Assembly (NCBI RefSeq): GCF_036850765.1
Contig: NC_089490.1
Span: forward strand, 273,868,482-273,932,481
DNA: 64,000 nt
Source: Saccopteryx bilineata
Taxonomy: Eukaryota > Chordata > Mammalia > Chiroptera > Emballonuridae
Direction of reading: 5' to 3'
Shown piece after piece: positions 47,330 to 59,848 of the stretch. The translations under genes and the position numbers were made by a program. The notes under the pieces were generated by a model. That model did not search any database. It had not been told where the DNA came from and saw nothing but the letters and a program-made list of their open reading frames with translations. Numbering within the stretch: position 1 is the stretch's first letter; each line of letters opens with the position of its first letter.

Positions 47330-47787
47330 ACTGAGGATGGAGCAAGTTTCTATTTTTCCCTTGAGAGGAGAAAAACCAGAAGAATATAAGGAAAAAGTGC
47401 TAGCAGGGATAACTAAGTCAGCCAGTTATACATTAACTATATCCCATAGTTCTCTAAATGGTTGTTTGGAGCTGCTTGCAACACAAAGCAAGAAAAGAAG
47501 GATCTGTATATAGCTATGACCAGTGATCCAGAAACCTCTTCCCCTGTCTGATCCCACTGAAAGTCCCCCACCCCTCTCCTTGAGTCCTGGGAAATCTTAA
47601 ACAAAAGAATCACGCACCCATTGTTTAGATGCTGTAAAGGTATATAACCTGTAAGAAAATCTAATTCAGGGAGCTCATCCATTGGTGCTACTAGCCTCAC
47701 AGGCTACTAATAAGTTCTCCTTCTTCTATTAGTTAAGTTGTCTGAGAATCTTCTGATGTCCTCCATCAGCTGGTGATTCCCGCAACA
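47330..47787 (+). repeat. possible solo LTR of an endogenous retrovirus (old copy)
   Basis: The stretch has LTR-like order on +: a TATA-like 'aaggtatataacc' near 47637, then 'gggagctcatccattgg', a polyadenylation-like 'actaataagttctccttctt' in pieces near 47705, and a terminus 'gattcccgcaaca' ending in CA at 47787. Composition is distinct from the AT-rich L1 around it. The left TG end and a target duplication are not identified, and there is no internal viral coding sequence. Alternative: an unrelated unique sequence. Confidence 0.4.
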
Positions 47788-48189
47788 GGACTGCCAACTT
47801 ATGAACACTCTCTTTTTTTATTTGTTCTATTTTTTATTTCTGTCTTTAAAGTTTGTATTTTTATGTATAAATTTTGAAGACTTTTGTTAGATCTATTTCT
47901 AAGTATTCAAGTTATTGGTCTTACAGCTGGTTGAGTTTCCTTTGAAATTTTCAATATCTAATTGTTCATTGTTAAAGTGTAAAAATGCAGTTGCTTTTTC
48001 AATATTGACTTTCTATACAGCAATATTGTTAAACTTACATATATCTAGTAGTGTTTTTCTAGTTGCTTTGAAATTTTTGACATAGATCTAGTTTATGAAT
48101 AGAGAAAATTTTAGTTTATTCTTTCAAACTCTGTTATGTCATTTTCTACTTTTTCTTGTCATAATGTACTGAATAATTCCTCCAACGTC

Positions 48190-49030
48190 ATAATTTTGGT
48201 AAGCAGAACAATGTCCACCCAGAAAAAAGATATTCATACCCTAATTCCCAGAACTTTAGATATGTTGCCTTAAACAACAAAAGGTACTTTGCAGATGAGA
48301 TTAAAAGTATGAACTTTGAGATTAAGAGATTATCCACACAAACTTTATCTAATCTCACCATCTTTTATAATCACAGTTCTTTTTGGTGGAATTAACATGG
48401 GTGAGAAGAAAGGAAAAAGGAGATTGATGTGTGAGAGGGGCTCGGCTCACCGCTGTTGAGTGAAGGAATGCTATCAGACTCACAAGGAAGGCAGAAGCAT
48501 CCTTCCGTGGACAGCCAGCAAGAACATAAGACCTCAGTACTACAACTGTAAGAAACCGAATTCATACATTGGTGGGACATAAAAGTGAGACTAAGAGACA
48601 TGGACAGGAGTGTGGTGGTTACGGGGGGGTGGGGGGAGGGACGGAGGGAGGAGGGGAGGGGTACAAAGAAAACTGGATAGAGGGTGACGGAGGACCATCT
48701 CTCTTTGGGTGATGGGTATGCAACGGAACTAAATGACAAAATAACCTGGAAATATTTTCTTTGAATATATGTACCCTGATTTATTGATGTCACCCCATTT
48801 AAATAAAAATTTATTTATTAAAAAAAAAAAGAAACTGAATTCAATCAACAATTGGAGTAAGCAGAATCTGGATTCTCCTCTGTGGCTTCCAGAAAGGAAC
48901 ACAGCTCAGCTGACACCTTGATTTGAGCTCTGTGAGATTTGTGTCACACTTCTGACTCACAGATACATAAAATCATAAATATAGGTTGTGTTCAGCTTCT
49001 ATGTTTTTGGTGATGTGTTGTACCATCAGT
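48190..49030 (+). repeat. ancient LTR-like (MaLR-type) repeat split by a young L1
   Basis: Left piece 48190-48549 has 'taagcagaacaatgtccacc', 'cctaattcccagaactttag' and 'ctttgcagatgagattaaa'. Right piece 48831-49030 has 'gcttccagaaaggaacacag', 'ctgacaccttgatttgagc' and 'gtagaaaactgatataaa'. Together they follow the order of a common old mammalian LTR repeat. The name is uncertain. Confidence 0.5.
48565..48829 (+). mobile_element. 5'-truncated young L1 3' end
   Basis: Starts at 'tacattggtgggacataa', with a G-rich block (48625-48660) and terminal 'ttattgatgtcacccc', then poly(A) to 48830. An imperfect duplication aagaaaccgaattca (48550-48564) and agaaactgaattca (to 48843) flanks it. Same subfamily as the elements at 1, 10012, 42150 and 60881. 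Confidence 0.95.
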
Positions 49031-49765
49031 AGAAAACTGATATAAATATTGAAAAGTAACAGTGCTAGAAACATCCTTGCTTTATTCTTAATTTTAGGGG
49101 AAAGCATGAAGTCTGTCACCATTCAGTATGATATTAACTGTCCATCTTTGTAGATGGCCCTTTTCAAGTTAAGAAAATTGTTTATTTGGAATGGCTGTTG
49201 GATTTTGTCCATGCTTTTTTTTTTTTTTTGCATTTATGGAGATGACATGGTTTATCACATGTAACATATGATATGGTACATTGATCCATATACAAATATT
49301 AAACCACTTCTCATGACTGGATTAAGTGCAACTCAATCATGACTTATTATTTTTTAATATATTGCTGAATTTGATTTGCTTATATTTTGTGATATATTTT
49401 TAAATATGTTAATTTTGTTTATTAATCTATATATATATATTTTGGAGTCTCTTTTTCTAGTTTTGATATTAGATAATGTTGGGCTTATAAAATAAATTGA
49501 GAAGTTTTCTCTATCTTGTATTTTCTGGAAGAGGTTATATAGAATTAGCATTATTTCTTCCTAAAATATTCAGTAGAACTTGCCAGTAAAAATGCCTGAA
49601 TCCAGTGAGGATATTTTAAACTAAATATTTAATTTATTTAATTTGATATTTTATAATTTAGTGGATTGAATTTTTTTAATATATATATTATACATTAATT
49701 ATGTATATAATATACATACTTGAAAGAACTTTGATATTTTGTATCATTGAAAATATCTATCTTTC

Positions 49766-50147
49766 TTGACCAGGCAGTGGCACAGTGGATGGAGCGTCAA
49801 CCTGGGACAAAGAGAACCCAGGTTCAAAACCCTGAGGTCACCAGTTTGAACATGGGCTAAACCAGCTTGAGCGCATGGTTACTGTCTTGAGCGTGGGATC
49901 ATAGACATGACCCTATGGTGGCTAGCTTGAACCCAAAGGTCGCTGGCTTGAGTAAGGGGTCACTGTCTCAGCTGGAGCCCCATGGTCAAGGTACATATGA
50001 GAAAACAGTCAGTGAACATCTAAGGTGTTGCAGTGAAGAATTGATGCTGCTCATCTCTCTCCTTTCCTGTCTGTCCTTAGCTGTCCTTCTCTCTGTCTCT
50101 CTCTCTGTCTCGCTCACTAAAAAATAAATAAATAAATAAATAAATAA
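49766..50147 (+). mobile_element. tRNA-derived SINE, second bat type
   Basis: The head 'cttgaccaggcagtggcaca' is followed by a body with tandem 'ggctagcttgaacccaaagg'-like units, 'aaggtacatatgagaaaac', a CTGTCTGTC tract and an (AATA)n tail (50121-50148). Flanks 'aatatctatcttt' and 'aatatatatcttt' are a probable duplication. Confidence 0.88.
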
Positions 50148-50945
50148 AATATATATCTTTTAGTCTGACATTATATGTATTTTTGTATATCTTTAGCAAT
50201 ATCACTTTATTTTTTTTAGTATCTGCAGACTGTCTAGTGATATCACTTATTTTATTTCTAATATTAGTAATTTCTAACCCATATGTTTTATCCTGATCTG
50301 GCTAAAAGGCTTATCTATTTCACTTGTCTTTGTTAAAGTAATCTGCTTTTATTTCATTGTTTTCTCTGAGGTTTTTTTTCTGTTTTTAATTTCATTGATT
50401 TTTGCTATTATATTATTTCTTATTTTTATATTTATTTAGGTTTAATTTTCTCTTCTTTAGTTTTTATATAGAAGTTTAGCAATTAATTAAAAGCATTTTT
50501 TGTTTTTAATTTAAATATTTAATGTTATAAATTTCCCTCAAAGAAGTTCTTTATCTATATTTCATAATTTTTATAACTTTTATAAATTTATAATTTTTTT
50601 ATAAATTTTATGTGCTTAATTGTAATTCGTTTAAAAATACATTCTAACTTTCCATGAGATTGTCTCCTTGACTTATAGGTTATTTGGAAATGTGCTTTTT
50701 ATTTTTTCCATTTTGAGGGGACAGTCTAGACACCTGATATTGACTTCCAGTTTATTCACTGTATTCAAAGAATATACCATGTACAATTTCAATTATTTTA
50801 AATTTTTTAAAGTTGAGTTAATTTTATTTTTAGAAGCAATCCAGTTTTCTCAGTGTTATTCAGTGAACCATCTACTTTTCACTAATTTAAAATGTCAGCA
50901 TTATCTTACACATTAGCTAATACATTTTTGAACCACATATAAAAT

Positions 50946-53160
50946 TGTTATGTTTAATTCAGCTCTGCAGAAAATATATTTAATTTATAGTGTAATTTTT
51001 GCATCTAACTACACCCCAAAGAAAATCCATTATGGGCACAAAACCATGAGAAATTCTGTGAGCAAATTTATTTTTCAATATACTTTTGGATAAAGCTGCA
51101 GAATGTTTTAGAGATTTAGTCACATCCTTCTAAATATTTTTTTTTTATCATGTTCACTTTTCTAACATATTTTTAGAAAAATCCTGGGCTCTTTTATGCA
51201 ATATAAATTCAAAACCTTTTATATAATCAAAAGAGGGTATTGTTTCCAACTTGGCCTGACTTGCAGAATTATGAATGTCAAGATTATAAAGATACTGTTG
51301 ATTTAAGATTGCACATGTTAATATGATTTGTGCTATACTCGGAAAGGATGTTCAAGTAATACTTTAAGATCCAGGGACAAAGGTGATTTTTTTTTCCCCA
51401 AAATTTCTAATCATTTATTTATTCAAGCACTTGCCAAGGGTAGGCAGTGATGCACAGAGAGCACAGGAATCCTCCTGCCTGCCCTCGGGGAACAGCAAGA
51501 GGAAGAGGCGGGTATGCAAATCAGAGCGAAGGTGACACTGGGAGAATTTGAGCAACTGCATGCCTGCATCTGCGTCTATATCCACTCTGTATCTATATCC
51601 ACGGCTGTCTATATCTATACGCAAAGGGTACAAAGCAAGCTTCTAAAATAAATTCTCACTGTGAAAGACGGAGGAAAAAAGAATGAGAAAGAGCTTTCCA
51701 GAGAAAGTGCTTTCAAAATCGTAGTAGCTCGGGGGCCTGGGAGAATCTGCCTTAAGAGAGAAACGCTAGCTCCTGACAGAATGAAGGAAAGAGACTGTGA
51801 GCTAAAAATCAGCATATTGTAAATTGAAATATTCCTTCTAGAACGCAGGTATATAAAAGGAAGAAAGCTTTGCACAGGCAGGAGTGTCCCCGTCATAACT
51901 TTTCTCTTAAAAAAATAGAGGATACATGTAAGGAAGTGAATAAATAGGAAGTGAATGGAAACAGCAGAGATTCGTGGAAACCCATTCTTAGTAAAAGATC
52001 TCCCAGTAATGAATAGGTTCTTCAGGTTGTTCTCTGGAAAACTGCATTTGTTTTCTTGAAGAGCATTTCCTATAGTGTTTTCCTTCATTCCTATACATTT
52101 TTAAATACGTCTGTACACTTAAATAAATGCAATGGATATACCTGATATATTTTTTATATCAAAAGAGCATCTTTGCCACTAAATGACATTTCATATTGAC
52201 AGTGCCTTTCAGGATATCTGCACATGGACGATCAGGACCCCGAATTTATGGAAGAACTATTTTCTTTATGTACCTTGAGGCATGACTATCTTGCATCTTT
52301 GCTAACTGCCCAGGGCAGAGGATTCTGGCACTATCTGTTAATACCAGAAGGTTCTGCATTACATATTTTATGTTAAGATGCAAAACATTGTCACCTAGGG
52401 GCCTCAGATCTCTAAGGAAACTGATATTTTTGTAATGAGTGTGTGGCTTTCCTTCATCAAGTCACTTTTCCAAGCACTGAAGAGATGTTAATTTTTTGAC
52501 CCTTGCTTTATACTCATATTACAAGAAATTTCCTATAAAGGATTTCTTGGACGTAGTTAAAGTGAAATACATGCATAGATTAAATGGAAAGAAAATGGAA
52601 AACCAGCACTGTGAATACTTTTTAAAATTAGGGTTAATGTTTAAATATATTTCAGGTAACATGGATCCACTTTATCTATTATGTTGTCTTAAAGAACTAG
52701 AAATGTCACTGGTGTCCTGATTGGATTTAACGATTCTTGGAATTCTCCTTCTCTCAGAGAGGTGACAAAGGAGAAACACCTCTGCTATTTTTATACAAAG
52801 CAGGCATCTACCAACCACCCAACAGTCACAATTTCACTATTTTATTCTAAATATAATATTGCCTGTGCAAATATATACATATATATATATATATATGTAT
52901 ATATTATTGGGTAGGGGGACTCTCAGGGAGCCACAGATGACAGTCAGTTCTGACTGTCAATCTACACATTTAATGAGAAACTCTGCCTGATTTAATCAAT
53001 CCTGGTGCCTGATGCTGGCATCATTTTAAACAGAACTCGCATCTACAACTCGTGATGTCAGTTTTCAGCCTCCATCATGGCAGCTCAATGTACCTCTAAT
53101 GGAAGGTGTTTTCCTTGTGAACTATTAAGAATATATAAGCAATTACTACTAATTTACTCA
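50946..53160. other. low-repeat sequence
   Basis: No supported gene. The 157-codon minus frame at 51615-52088 has no domain I recognise. An AT-alternating palindromic tract (atatat...gtatat) lies at 52872-52905. Confidence 0.4.
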
Positions 53161-53177
53161 GATGGTGAGGACAAGGA

Positions 53178-53178
<1 letters not shown>

Positions 53179-53211
<33 letters not shown>
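53179..53211. repeat. (GT)n microsatellite
   Basis: About 16 uninterrupted GT units; likely polymorphic. Confidence 0.95.
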
Positions 53212-53216
<5 letters not shown>

Positions 53217-56091
53217 AGAGAGAAGGGGAGAGAGTGTGTGCATGACTGGGTTGTGAAAACAGAGTAAACTGTTTATTTAGGGATGGAAACATCCTTCCAG
53301 AGCCTGCGCCCTGGGAGCAGAAACAATGAGAGAAAACAATAGCATTTATGTCGCAGGTGCAATGAAAAACCAAAGCCTAATTGTGTCACAGTTGAAGGTA
53401 AAGGCAGCACACCTCTTTCTGCCATCAGTGGCTCCCTTTTGTCATTACTTGCAGGTGACTGTAAGTGTAACCTGGGCACAAGCCCTCGCTCTGATGTAAA
53501 TGTTTTCTCCTTCACTCTTACACTTGAGGCCAGTATGGGGAGCAGAAGAGAAGTTGTGACCCCGTTTTCTCTCAGTTCACTCCTTGGAATCAGTGGAAAC
53601 TTTTTTGGCTTCAACATGCCAGGTGATGACTGTGCTTTCCTTTGATTACATGTGAAACTCGGCTGGCCTTTCCCAGCGCTGGCTTCCACAGGCTGAACAT
53701 TTCCCAGAGTCAGGTGAGAGACAGGGACCCTAAGCCTTTCATTTCGATCACTACTTAAAAAAATAATAATAAAAAGGGAAAAAACTGTTCCCAGCATGAG
53801 TTGTGTCCTTGTCTACATTAAGGAAATGTAAAAGAGGACATTGCATTATATAACATACTATCTACCCACCTTCCATTTCACCCCAGTCCCCTCCTGGTTT
53901 GTTAGTTAGTTAGTTAGTTAGTTTGTTTGTTTGTTTGTTTTTTACATTGAGAGAGGTTAGTGCTTTCTGTGTCTGGTAAATTCAAGGTGAAAGAATACAG
54001 GTTGTGCCATGCTGTCAAAAGAGTATGTGGAACAAATCATTCAAATAAGCCAACTCCAAGTGTTGGGTGACTCTAATTACCAGATGCAGTCACAGGTGAA
54101 CAATGAAGGTGACAATGATTTTACGAAAGGTCAAAGTTCCTTCCACGTGCAAAACTTCCTGCGGGGATGCATGTGTCCCTCTCTGCTGCCCAGCTGGCTT
54201 CCAGGCCTTTGACAATACTGCCACCTGCTGCTGCCCAGCTCCATGGGAGGTGGCTCCCTGCACCATCCTCTGGAAGCTGGTGCCTTGTTAGGGCGGCTGG
54301 AGGGTGTCCGTCACCTGGCACTTCATCTCAGCCTGAGTCCCAGCTACAGGGCTGCTGGGTTGGCTCTGTTTTAGCTAACCCCTCCTCACCCACGTGTTTC
54401 TGTACAGGTGATAACCAGATACACATTGGGGACCAAACTGGCACATATTCATTAAACACCTTGCTTTGTTTCATTTCCAAAGGTATGTTCAGGTAGATGC
54501 CTTTGGTGGAATAAGCACCTGGTGCTGTGATTTATCTCCTGGGGTAGCAGTATTTACAGTCTCTGCTCTGTCCTGGGACAATTAAGCAAAGTGATAGAAA
54601 TAACACGCCAAGGCAGCTGTATCTTCCTTCTAGGGAAGTGGGGGAAAGCGTAAGGAAGTGTCTCTCTGGCCAGGTTGTGCTGAGAAAATGTGGCCATAAA
54701 TAATGAGATATTGTGTAATTGTGTGTTGGCCAGAATGTGTCCTGCAAATGAATGCATCAGTGTGCCGGAGCTGAGACAACCCCTGCAGTTCTGCCTGCCG
54801 TGCGCCCTTTCGCCCAGTGCCCCTGAGAGAGTCACTCCCGCTCGGCAGCTCAACCCGGGCGCTCAGCCACTCACAGCAAGCCTTGTTGCTTACTTTAAAA
54901 TGTCCAGGTTTCCTCCAACAAAGTCAGATCTTCCTGATAATATGATGGCTTTTAGTTATTTTATGATATTTTTAGAATTCTGTTTGGAAAAGTGATTCTG
55001 GTTTGGTGAAGAAAAAGTAAAGTGGATATTCCTTGGACATTGTGAATGAAAGAAGAACGTTTGAATAACCTTTTCAATTCATTATTTTAGAAATAGTCTC
55101 CTGCTCACTAAAGGGCAATTTATCTCATGCCAGGGTTATAGCACCAGTGAGGAAAACATGCCCTGTGGGTAAATAGTGATAGGTAGACAAGGTTTAAGCA
55201 GAACCTAGTGACCAGCAAGGAGAGAACATTCTGGAAATATTAGCATGGGCATAGAGGAATCTCTTGACTTCTCAGAATGATGTGGAAATGCCAGTGTAGT
55301 AAATGCAAAAGCAGAAAAGGTGTTTGTAATTGTTCTTATAATACTAAGTAGGAAAAAAGAAACAGAAAAACATCATTACCCAATTAAAGAAATCAGCCAT
55401 AATCTACTCCCAACAAAAGTGGAGGTGAGAGCAACTCCCACACAGAGCCATGGCCCAGCCAGCCCTCCGGTACTGCCAGGGAAGCAAATGATTCCCAGGG
55501 AATGAGCTTCTGAACAACAGTTCAAAGTATGAAATTGTGATTTGCTTCTCATAAGAATGAGTGAGTGCTCTGAAATCTTATTTAAACCAATATATATTTA
55601 CTGTGTAAAGAGGACATTTGATACAAATTATGGGATCTCAAATTCATTATATCTCTTCCAAATCAAGAGTTTAATCATTACACAAACAACAACAACAGAA
55701 CTGATAAATATTTAGCCATAGTTTTCATATTTAGTCACGAGAACAAAATAGACTTCCCCTTGTCTTTGTCGCACTCCGGTAGTTAGGTGGTAGGTTTTGA
55801 TTTTGATAGATGTATCAAAATAGTATAAATCCCTAAATATTACACCAGCTTTTAGTCTCTGAATTATAATGTAGCCTCTTTAATAATCCTTTACCAGTAA
55901 TTTCTTTTATTTAAAATAAAATGTGACAACCTCCCCAGACACAAACACTTTTGTACACTTCTAATCAAATATTTTAACTATAAAACACATGAAACTAATG
56001 TAATTAGGATCATATCTAGGCATTTGGTTGGAAATAGTTTCCTCTGCCTTGCTGCCATCACAGTCCACAACACTTTATTTTTTCTTGTTAG
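53212..56091. other. repeat-poor, relatively GC-balanced sequence
   Basis: About 2.9 kb with no young repeat apart from a (GTTA)n/(GTTT)n tract at 53899-53942. The 174-codon minus frame (53273-53797) and frames near 54150-54500 and 54690-54995 are the longest non-repeat frames here. None shows a domain, a consistent splice context or a start I can defend. 54750-54880 is locally GC-rich with some CpGs. Confidence 0.45.
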
Positions 56092-56301
56092 GAAACTGAT
56101 CAGTGGTCATGTCATCATTAGAGGTGGTGGGGACTTGGCTGGCAAAAACAAGTGTGCACACAACTCAGCTTATAAGAAGGGGTGTGAAAAGAGGGCACAA
56201 GCAAAGTTGCTTGAAGCAAAGTATGACAAATTGTTGCAGAGCATCATAAACATTTTGTTCAATGCGAACACCTTCACTCAGGTGGCACTGCACTTCTGCA
56301 G
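56092..56301 (+). other. weak orphan internal-exon candidate (unknown gene)
   Basis: A 210-base interval is bounded by a pyrimidine-rich acceptor ('ttattttttcttgttag' ending 56091) and a strong donor (GTAAGC at 56302). One frame stays open throughout, phase 2 at both ends, encoding about 70 residues beginning near 'KLISGHVIIRGGG' and ending near 'FTQVALHF'. The other two frames have stops. I do not recognise the peptide and found no companion exon in the window, so this may be chance or a decayed exon. Confidence 0.2.
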
Positions 56302-58974
56302 GTAAGCGGGGTATTTCTTTGTTCCTGGACTTCAACAGATAAGCAGCCCTGAGTAATATTTGCTTCATTCCCAGGGTCAGACTCTCAAAAAGTACCCTCT
56401 GTATTAAAGCACAAAGACCGATGTAGGGAAGGGGAAGATGTTTCAGTTCGCCCCTTCCTCCTGGCCACAGCGATCCCCTCTCATCTCTGTGGGCTGAGAG
56501 TTCCCCAGCAGATGTAAGGTGTGAAGGTTCTGACTGCTCGGATCATTCACGTCTGAGCACATGCTGGATTTAGATAAATCATTTCTTTATTTTTGAATCA
56601 GCTTTTTGCAAAGTAAACATAGAATATTTATTCATTTTAACCTAAAATAATTTTCTGTAATAGAACTTCTACCAGTTCTTTTCACAATTCCTTACTTTAT
56701 AAACCTTGGCACCAAATGAAGTGTTTCTTTATTTGACTTAACCAAATGATGCCCTTTATTTCTTTCTTTTTAAGTTCTCCTCAGTTTTCACACTGACTTT
56801 TATTGTTTTTCAGGTAATTTTTCTGTACGTTCTTCTGCCAACACTTCTATTTAGAATTCCCCGAAAGCTCTATATAAGAGAGACAAACGTGATTTACTAT
56901 TATCTGTGGTTCTTTCTCATAAATCAATCCTTTCAGCTGCCTTTTCATTTTTGCTTCTCTTTGTATTTTTTAGTTTGTCAACATCATTTTGATAATGAGG
57001 TGCACAGATTCAGTGTGGACCTATCCAGGTGACAGACGCTGGGATCACACAACCACACAGCAGATGAACAGCAGGTAGAGCTTCATGGGTTCAGACACAC
57101 ACCCACACACCCACATGCGCACATTCTTAGCCATTCCAGTAGTCGATCAATTTGAAGACCTATCTCGTTTTAACTCTCAGTAGGATAGAGGCTCCTACAC
57201 AGCAGTTTGATGCCACAGGGCTTACACATGACCCCTACTTGCCTTGGAAATCAAAGAGAGGTGAGAAGAGTTTAGATTTTCTAATGCTGAGGTAGAGAGA
57301 GACAAGCCTGGACTATTAAGGTCTAGAACCTGCTTGATCTGGTTAACAGCAGCTTTTGACATCATAGGAGAATATGCTATTTCCTTGTGTTTACATCCTT
57401 AAAAAGTGTGACGGAGAAAGCAAACATTAACATTTTAATGTGGGCACTAGTGTGCCGGATAAAGATGCAGAGTGGAAGGAAGAGATTTCACACCTGTTCC
57501 CTGCACTTCCATTGTAGGAGGAGGTTTATTGCTGACATTGAAACTGTCAGTGGATGATTTCTCAAGTTTCTCCATCTGTATTTGCTTCTGATTTCTTATC
57601 TAAAGTCATGAATTGTCCTTCAAAGTTTGTTCTTTCTTCTTAAATTGTGGTCCACCCTGCATGGCCTCAGCCTTTCAGTCTGGCATCCCTGGCCTGCCGA
57701 AGCTTCTGAGAGCTGCAGAAGAGAAGCCTGGATCCCACTGACACCTGAGGCCCAGTGAGTGCGTCCTGAACACTGAGCAAACCCAACTGCCACTTTGAGG
57801 GCTCCTGACAGACGTTTGCAAGATGACAGTTTTTACTAAATAGAGACATTTTCATTTGAAGTGTTATAATAGTCATTTGTATTTTGGGATCAATAAATGA
57901 GAAGAAATTATATAATTAATTAAGAGGGTCTCTACTTTCTCTTGAAAAGCTTTATTTCTGTTGGATATTTATAGAATGTCTCTAGACATAAGATTTCTTT
58001 TTTATGATTTCAAACATACATCCCAAAGCAGGATTTGTTATTTCTTCTAAAAAGGATTGCTGAATTTACATAATACATTTAGTCTTATAAAACAGTTGAA
58101 TTACATCTGAATGTTTCTAAAAGGGACAGTATACTCGTTTTCATGGCAGCTTTGTTCGTCATAAACTCAATCTACATAATACCCTGATACACAGAGGAAA
58201 AGAAACATATAAGGCCACTGTTGTAATGTTTATCAGTTATGCTTCCTAAATCACAACTGGCAAGCCAGTGGTTGGGTTTTGCTTTTGTTTTAAAATCCCA
58301 CATCTAAGCGTTCTGTAGGCTCAGCATTGATCAACCCTTCAGAACAGGCTCTCATTCTGTGAAATAAGCCAGCACTACCAGGGTGTTACTTCTACTCTGG
58401 CACAAAGGCAGCAGAAAGCTGGGGGTCACCAGCAGGAAGCGTTCACTGGACCCTGAGAGTCCCAGGACACACCCAACTCTTCTATGACACCTGTCATCCC
58501 CCAGCCCAGGGTCTACCAGGGAATTCTGATTGGGTTTGGCTGTTCCTCTCTTATGTATCCACTTAGGGAAATGGAGTTTGATTCTGAATTTAACTGATCA
58601 TAACACATATGCCAAAATTTTCATCAATGCTTAACCTTTAAAACAAATCTCCCCTATACTAAATACTTCCCAAATGGAAAAAAGCTACAATGTATTAGAG
58701 TGTAAACTAACTTAACTGCATTTGGCCAATATTTATTTTGTACCCACTATGTGTGTGTATAAAGATTGGTAAATTAGAGTCCATGAACTAATCTCACATT
58801 CTGATGGGGGAGGAAGATAGGGTAAGTTCACAAATAACAATAGCAAAAGTAATAATATGTAAGAAAACTTAAAAATGATTAAAATTAATATCTAAGTACC
58901 CTTTAAAATTCACACATATATATGTATCTGTGAATATATGTATATATAACATATCTAAATTTTTGTCTTCCTGT
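56302..58974. other. low-repeat sequence
   Basis: No supported gene. Small old MIR/L2-type echoes near 58730-58820 ('tatttattttgtacccacta'). Confidence 0.4.
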
Positions 58975-59375
58975 CTTTATTGAGCTTCTACTATATGGGA
59001 GACACTGTTCTAGGACTGAGGACACATGAACAACACACACGTACACACATACACAGTCCCTGTGTCCATCCTATAAACAGTAAAAGGAATGTGTCAATAA
59101 ATAACTGTCCTGCTTAATTTTTGCAACCAGCCTGATATTGTAACCTCCTCTTACATATGAGACCTTGGGAAATAATCAGCTCACAGTCCTGCTGAGGAAC
59201 CAGGTACACATACCCCAGGTGTCAGTGGTTAAGATTTGGTTACAGGAGTGACAATGTCCAGCCCCAACACTTGACAGCTTTGTGACCCTGAGCAAGTTGC
59301 TCAACCTCTCTGTTTTAGTTTCCTCATGCTGCACAGGTTTGTTGTAAGAACTAAGTAAGTTCTTCCTTATGTAGA
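58975..59375 (+). repeat. MIR/L2-type ancient repeats
   Basis: 58975-59080 has 'tattgagcttctactatatg', 'gacactgttctaggac' and 'gtccctgtgtccatcctataa' (in pieces). 59255-59370 has 'gcaagttgctcaacctctct', 'tagtttcctcatgctg' and 'ggtttgttgtaagaac', which is MIR order. Decayed. Confidence 0.65.
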
Positions 59376-59519
59376 TCTACCTAGGTTTATCTGGTATATA
59401 AGAAATTTGCCTGGAAACTTTGTGGGTTTTTACATTCAGAAAAAACAAACAAATAAACAAAAAATCAAACATTTTAAAACAAATTCAATGTTTAATCACT
59501 GATTTATTTAGCACAAATA

Positions 59520-59848
59520 GCTTTCTTTCCTTTCATTTTCCTTCTGCCTTCCTTCTTCCCCCTTCTTCTCCCTCTACTTCTTCCTCTCCTTCCCCTTCTC
59601 CTCCTCCTCTTCCTTCTTCTCCTTCTTCTTTTTCTTCTTCTCCCTGCCCTCCTCCTCCTCTGCCTTCTACCCCCTCCCCCTCCCCCTCCCCTCCTTCTTC
59701 TTCTTCTTCTTCTTCTTCTTCTTCTTCTTCTTCTTCTTCTTCTTCTTCTTCTTCTTCTTCTTCTTCTTCTTCTTCTTCTTCTTCTTCTTCTTCCTGTTAC
59801 TGCTGTCGTTGTCCTTCTCCCTCCTCTTTTTCCTCCTCTTTCTTTTGA
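59520..59848. repeat. polypyrimidine block with a (TTC)n tract
   Basis: Nearly all C/T on + for about 330 bases. The core at about 59693-59792 is an uninterrupted TTC (GAA·TTC) run of about 33 units, flanked by CCT/TCC-rich imperfect repeats. Apparent poly-Ser (+) and poly-Arg (-) frames over it are artefacts of the repeat. Confidence 0.95.

Larger units (their letters stand above)
47800..50945 (-). repeat. old L1, minus strand, interrupted
   Basis: Antisense ORF2 sequence: T-rich with 'ttttgttagatctatttctaa' (in pieces) near 47883 and 'tgctagaaacatccttgctt' near 49062. It continues through 49350-49740 and 50160-50940 to 'agtttattcactgtattcaa'. Interrupted by an LTR-like repeat (48190-48995), which itself holds a young L1 end, and by a SINE (49766-50147). 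Confidence 0.65.

Noticed and set aside
51615..52088. 157-codon minus frame with hydrophobic stretches
   Set aside because: No family resemblance; hydrophobicity is expected from T-rich sense codons in AT-rich DNA.
53273..53797. 174-codon minus frame in repeat-poor DNA
   Set aside because: No domain, no conserved-looking motif, no splice or promoter context; the length is possible by chance in 64 kb.
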